From the NCBI RefSeq assembly GCF_023716865.1, contig NZ_CP092417.1, positions 5,000,001-5,064,000 of the forward strand: DNA of 64,000 nucleotides, in the 5' to 3' direction. How positions within the stretch are numbered: position 1 is the first letter of the stretch; each line of letters opens with the position of its first letter. The stretch comes from Endozoicomonas sp. SCSIO W0465. Lineage in GTDB: Bacteria > Pseudomonadota > Gammaproteobacteria > Pseudomonadales > Endozoicomonadaceae. Below the pieces are notes generated by a model. The model ran no database searches and was not told where the DNA came from. It saw nothing but the letters and a program-made list of their open reading frames with translations. A program made the position numbers and the translations under genes. This document shows positions 60,849 through 64,000 of this stretch, one piece after another.

Positions 60849-61962
60849 AAGAGACCTCCTTACCAGCTGCCTCAAGACAGAGCCTGACCACGTCATCAGT
60901 CGCCTGTGGCAAACTGGCGGTTCTTGCTGATGAAGCCATTTGTTCAAGCTGTTCAGGATTATCTGCCAGCTCCAGAATCATTGTTGTCAAACCGTCCACG
61001 TCCAAATCGTTTTGCTGAACCATCAGGGCTGCACCTCTATCGACAAGGTAGCGCCCATTAACTGTCTGATGATCATCCACCGCATAGGGGAAAGGCACCA
61101 GAATTCCCGGTTTTCCGGCCGCTGCCAGTTCTGCGATGGTTAGTGCGCCGGAACGGCAGAGTACCAGATCCGCCCACTCATAAGCCTGAGCCATATCATC
61201 AATAAACGGCTCTACCCGGCCGGAAACGCCGAGTTGCCGGTAATCTTCCCGGCACTGCTCAAAGGTTCCCTTACCGGTCTGGTGCCAGACCTCAATCTGA
61301 TCACCACAGTTTTGCAGGACCTGAGGGATCATCTGGTTGATCGCCAGAGCTCCCCGGCTCCCCCCCACAACCAGCAGCCGTAAGGGATTGTGAGGTAAAT
61401 TAGCAGGAACGGCTACAATCTCCGGGCGCACCGGATTCCCGGTCAGCACAACTTTCCTGTTAATTTCCCTGTTAATTTTCCTGTTAATACCTGAAGAAAG
61501 ACCTGCAAAGGTTCCCGGAAACGCTTCAAGCACACGGGTAGCAATCCTGGCCAGCAGTTTATTGGTAAAACCGGCAACAGCATTTTGTTCATGAATCACC
61601 AACGGAATTCCCAGCAACCTGGCAGCCACACCACCCGGTCCTGTTACATAGCCACCCATGCCAACAACACAAACCGGTCGATATTCTCTCAGAACCCGAA
61701 CCGCTTTGAATAATGAAACGGCCAGACGCCAGGGGGCTTGCAACAGAAAACTCAACCCTTTTCCCCGCAAGCCAGTGACTGGAATAAAGCTGATATCAAT
61801 ACCATGTCCGGGTACCAGTTCCGCTTCCATACTGCCGGGTGTTCCTAACCAGTGAACACGATAACCCTGCTTAATCAGCCCTCTGGCTGTGGCAAGTCCA
61901 GGAAAGATATGCCCACCGGTACCGCCTGCCATAATGATCACCAGAGGTTCCTGCTCAGCCAT
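60841..61962 (-). CDS. murG: UDP-GlcNAc:lipid I N-acetylglucosaminyltransferase
   Basis: 373 residues from ATG 61962 (GGAGG eight bases upstream; overlaps ftsW by 8 bp). Turns lipid I into lipid II at the inner face of the membrane. GT28 signatures: MAGGTGGHIFPGLATA, GMGGYVTGPGGVAA, IHEQNAVAGFTNK, VVGGSRGALAIN, RSGALTIAELAAAGKP. Odd: a threefold 12-bp repeat (61455-61490) inserts INRKINREINRK between the N- and C-terminal domains, just before VVLTGNPVRPE. Confidence 0.97.
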   Translation of the reverse strand: MAEQEPLVIIMAGGTGGHIFPGLATARGLIKQGYRVHWLGTPGSMEAELVPGHGIDISFIPVTGLRGKGLSFLLQAPWRLAVSLFKAVRVLREYRPVCVVGMGGYVTGPGGVAARLLGIPLVIHEQNAVAGFTNKLLARIATRVLEAFPGTFAGLSSGINRKINREINRKVVLTGNPVRPEIVAVPANLPHNPLRLLVVGGSRGALAINQMIPQVLQNCGDQIEVWHQTGKGTFEQCREDYRQLGVSGRVEPFIDDMAQAYEWADLVLCRSGALTIAELAAAGKPGILVPFPYAVDDHQTVNGRYLVDRGAALMVQQNDLDVDGLTTMILELADNPEQLEQMASSARTASLPQATDDVVRLCLEAAGKEVSYA

Positions 61963-63199
61963 AGTTATTACCTCCAGCGGCTTCACACGCCTTTCGCTCT
62001 TTAGCCTTTCGCCCGGCAACAGGCTTAGCCTCTATGGCTTTAGTCAGTCGACGTTCAAAATCAATTCGCAACAAAATACCAAATGCCAGACAGTTAACGA
62101 TTAAACTGCTGCCGCCATAGCTGATCATGGGTAAGGCCAGCCCTTTAGTAGGCAGCAAACCGGTATTCACACCAATATTAATCAGGGCCTGACTGGCAAA
62201 AAGCAACGCAATACCATAAGCAACAAAACCATGGAATAGCATACCTTTGGATTCTGCTCTTGAGCCCAGCTGCAGTGATCGCCATGCAACAAACAGGAAC
62301 AGCCCAAGCAGCAGCAACGATCCAATGACGCCAAATTCTTCTGCCAATACGGCAAAGACAAAATCCGTGTGCGCCTCTGGCAGGTAAAACAGCTTCTGGA
62401 TACTATTGCCCAGCCCTTCACCAAACCAGGCACCGCGACCAAAAGCGATCAATGCCTGAGTTAACTGATAACCACTGCCAAAAGCATGGGCCCATGGGTC
62501 CATATAAGAGGTGATACGAGCCATACGATAAGGCTCCATCCAGATCATCAGGCCAATCAGGATAACCACTGTAGCAATCATCACCAGAAACTGGTGGAAA
62601 CGGGCACCCGCCATGAAGATCATCCCCATCACCGCCACAGTCAGCACCACCAGCGCACCCAGATCGGGCTCCGCCAACAGGAGCAAAGCCAGCCCGACCA
62701 TCAATAACATGGGCTTGATAAAACCACTCCAGCGCGTACGTACTTCATCAAGATGCCTCACCAGGTATCCCGCCAGATAAATCACCACACAGAGCTTGGC
62801 GACCTCTGAGGCTTGCAGGTTAAAGAAGCCAAGAGGAATCCAGCGGACACTGCCATTAATTTCCCGCCCCACAATCAGAACCAGTACCAGCAGAAAAAAG
62901 GCAACCAGCAAACCCACCCAGCTCATCTGCTCAATCCGGCTGACAGGCACAAGCATCATGGTGCCCATGGCAATCAGCCCCACCACCATAAACAGCAACT
63001 GCTTAAAGACAACTCTCAGTGGATCCCCAAAGGTAGCACTGGAAACATCCATGGAGGCTGAACCCACCATCACCAGACCGATGGCCAGCAGAGCAAGCAC
63101 AGCTGCGAACAGAACCATGTCGACATTCGCGGACATTGGCGCATCCTGTTCCAAAGACTCTTTCTCTGTGAGAAAGCTGTGTCGAACCCGTTTCAGCAT
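61955..63199 (-). CDS. ftsW: Lipid II polymerase FtsW (SEDS family)
   Basis: 414 residues; about ten membrane helices. Septal peptidoglycan glycosyltransferase working with FtsI. Visible: the conserved acidic residue region LLAEPDLGALVVL, FGSGYQLTQALIAFGRGAWFGEGLGNS, LPEAHTDFVFAVLAEEFG, and MISYGGSSLIVNCLAFGILLRID. ATG 63199 overlaps the murD stop as ATGCTGA. C-terminal tail is basic. Confidence 0.97.
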   Translation of the reverse strand: MLKRVRHSFLTEKESLEQDAPMSANVDMVLFAAVLALLAIGLVMVGSASMDVSSATFGDPLRVVFKQLLFMVVGLIAMGTMMLVPVSRIEQMSWVGLLVAFFLLVLVLIVGREINGSVRWIPLGFFNLQASEVAKLCVVIYLAGYLVRHLDEVRTRWSGFIKPMLLMVGLALLLLAEPDLGALVVLTVAVMGMIFMAGARFHQFLVMIATVVILIGLMIWMEPYRMARITSYMDPWAHAFGSGYQLTQALIAFGRGAWFGEGLGNSIQKLFYLPEAHTDFVFAVLAEEFGVIGSLLLLGLFLFVAWRSLQLGSRAESKGMLFHGFVAYGIALLFASQALINIGVNTGLLPTKGLALPMISYGGSSLIVNCLAFGILLRIDFERRLTKAIEAKPVAGRKAKERKACEAAGGNNYG

Positions 63200-64000
63200 A
63201 AAATCAAACCATTGACCAGCTCTGCAAATCGATCACCGCGATGCTCAAAGCTGTTGAACATATCAAAACTGGCACAGGCTGGTGCCAGCAGCACCGCATC
63301 GCCTTGTTTGGCCAACGCCGCTGAAAGACTGACGGCATCCTCCAGACTGGCAGCCTTGCAAATGTCTACTCCCTCTTTCATTGCCTGCTCAATGGCAGGC
63401 CCATCACGTCCAATCAAAATCAGGTGGCGGACGTAACGCTCGACCGCCGGCTTCAAGCCCGAGAAATCGGCACCTTTACCATCACCGCCGGCAATCAGAA
63501 TGACCTTGCCTTCAAGCCCTTCACCCAGACCTTCAATAGCGGCAACGGAGGCTCCGACATTGGTCGCTTTGGAGTCATTAAACCAGGCAACGCCATTCTG
63601 CTCACCCAGCCATTGGCAACGGTGTTTCAACCCGGGAAATGCCATCAGCGCTTCGAACATGGCACTGGCATCAAGGCCTATCGCCTCACCCAGGGCCAAA
63701 GCTGCGAGGGCATTCAAGTAATTGTGACGTCCCTTGAGTTTCATCTGCCGGGTATTTATCAGCTTTTCCAGCCCTTTGCTCAGCCAGACGCCATCATCGT
63801 CAGAAAGGAGCCCCATCTGTCCAAGATCCGGAGACCCGCCGGTAAATGTCACAGCTCCGGCCGTGACCGGCAGCAGGGGTGAAGTAAGAGGATCATCCCG
63901 GTTAAATACGGCGGTTCCACACCCTTTGTAAATACGCTGCTTGGCCTGATGGTATTCAACCAGCGTCGGGTAACGATCCATATGGTCCGGACTCAGATTC
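63193..64000 (-). CDS. murD: UDP-N-acetylmuramoylalanine--D-glutamate ligase (5' end beyond the window)
   Basis: About 269 C-terminal codons; the N-terminus lies past the right edge. Adds D-Glu to UDP-MurNAc-Ala. The frame enters with NLSPDHMDRY, the central-domain signature. Then KLKGRHNYLNALAALALGEA, FPGLKHRCQWLGEQNGVAWFNDSKATNVGAS, LIAGGDGKGADFSGL and LLAPACASFDMFNSFEHRGDRF, all typical. First visible gene of the cluster; overlaps ftsW by 7 bp. Confidence 0.97.
   Translation of the reverse strand, partial: NLSPDHMDRYPTLVEYHQAKQRIYKGCGTAVFNRDDPLTSPLLPVTAGAVTFTGGSPDLGQMGLLSDDDGVWLSKGLEKLINTRQMKLKGRHNYLNALAALALGEAIGLDASAMFEALMAFPGLKHRCQWLGEQNGVAWFNDSKATNVGASVAAIEGLGEGLEGKVILIAGGDGKGADFSGLKPAVERYVRHLILIGRDGPAIEQAMKEGVDICKAASLEDAVSLSAALAKQGDAVLLAPACASFDMFNSFEHRGDRFAELVNGLILC

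Overview
The window looks like a chromosomal piece of an invertebrate-associated marine gammaproteobacterium of the Endozoicomonas type. This is inferred from three things. The housekeeping blocks have Pseudomonas-like order (murD-ftsW-murG-murC-ddlB-ftsQ-ftsA-ftsZ-lpxC-M23 peptidase-secA-argJ-Nudix; clpB/pgeF/rluD/bamD; argG/pyrC/rnt). There are many insertion sequences. There are also genes with eukaryote-like domains (SET, RING/TRAF-MATH). No rRNA, tRNA or CRISPR array was found.

Layout. (1) 1-24.5 kb, minus strand: a head-to-tail array of seven paralogous genes (copies A-G). Each encodes an N-terminal region with a basic PxKKRRCRQR motif like a nuclear localisation signal, then a run of 48-residue (144-bp) helical repeats, then a C-terminal SET-like (lysine methyltransferase fold) domain. 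Only copy G (21299-24511) is fully open. Copies B-F carry single-base frameshifts, and copy A is frameshifted and cut by the left window edge. (2) 24.6-30.6 kb: an IS1595-family element with an 8-bp target duplication just upstream of copy G, a second DDE insertion sequence, a RING/TRAF zinc finger/coiled-coil/MATH gene, an orphan gene and a 165-bp MITE-like element. (3) 30.7-40.1 kb: argG with two ARG-box-like operators, pyrC, a 16-bp tandem repeat, rnt, ogt, a Cof-type HAD phosphatase, clpB, and an insertion sequence sitting between clpB and its likely promoter. (4) 40.3-46.9 kb: an orphan ORF, pgeF-rluD, bamD, yacG, a coiled-coil orphan gene and a Nudix/ThiE-like fusion. (5) 46.9-64 kb, minus strand: argJ, secA, an internally deleted IS66-family element with a perfect target duplication, an M23 peptidase, and the division/cell-wall cluster lpxC to murD (partial at the right edge). 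ftsQ carries an apparent +1 frameshift near its 3' end.

How the parts fit. The right half is core envelope, division, secretion, arginine and pyrimidine biology. The left 30 kb is a recombining accessory region whose products look built to act inside a eukaryotic host: nuclear-targeted SET proteins and a TRAF-like possible ubiquitin-ligase adaptor. The most unusual system is the SET array. Its repeats vary at two adjacent residues in an inter-helix loop and end in a half-repeat, a layout that recalls TAL-effector repeats. A modular targeting array fused to a chromatin-modifying domain is therefore a hypothesis worth testing, not a demonstrated function. Many frameshifts in the array are pure one-base losses, and ftsQ also has one, so consensus errors must be excluded before calling these copies dead.
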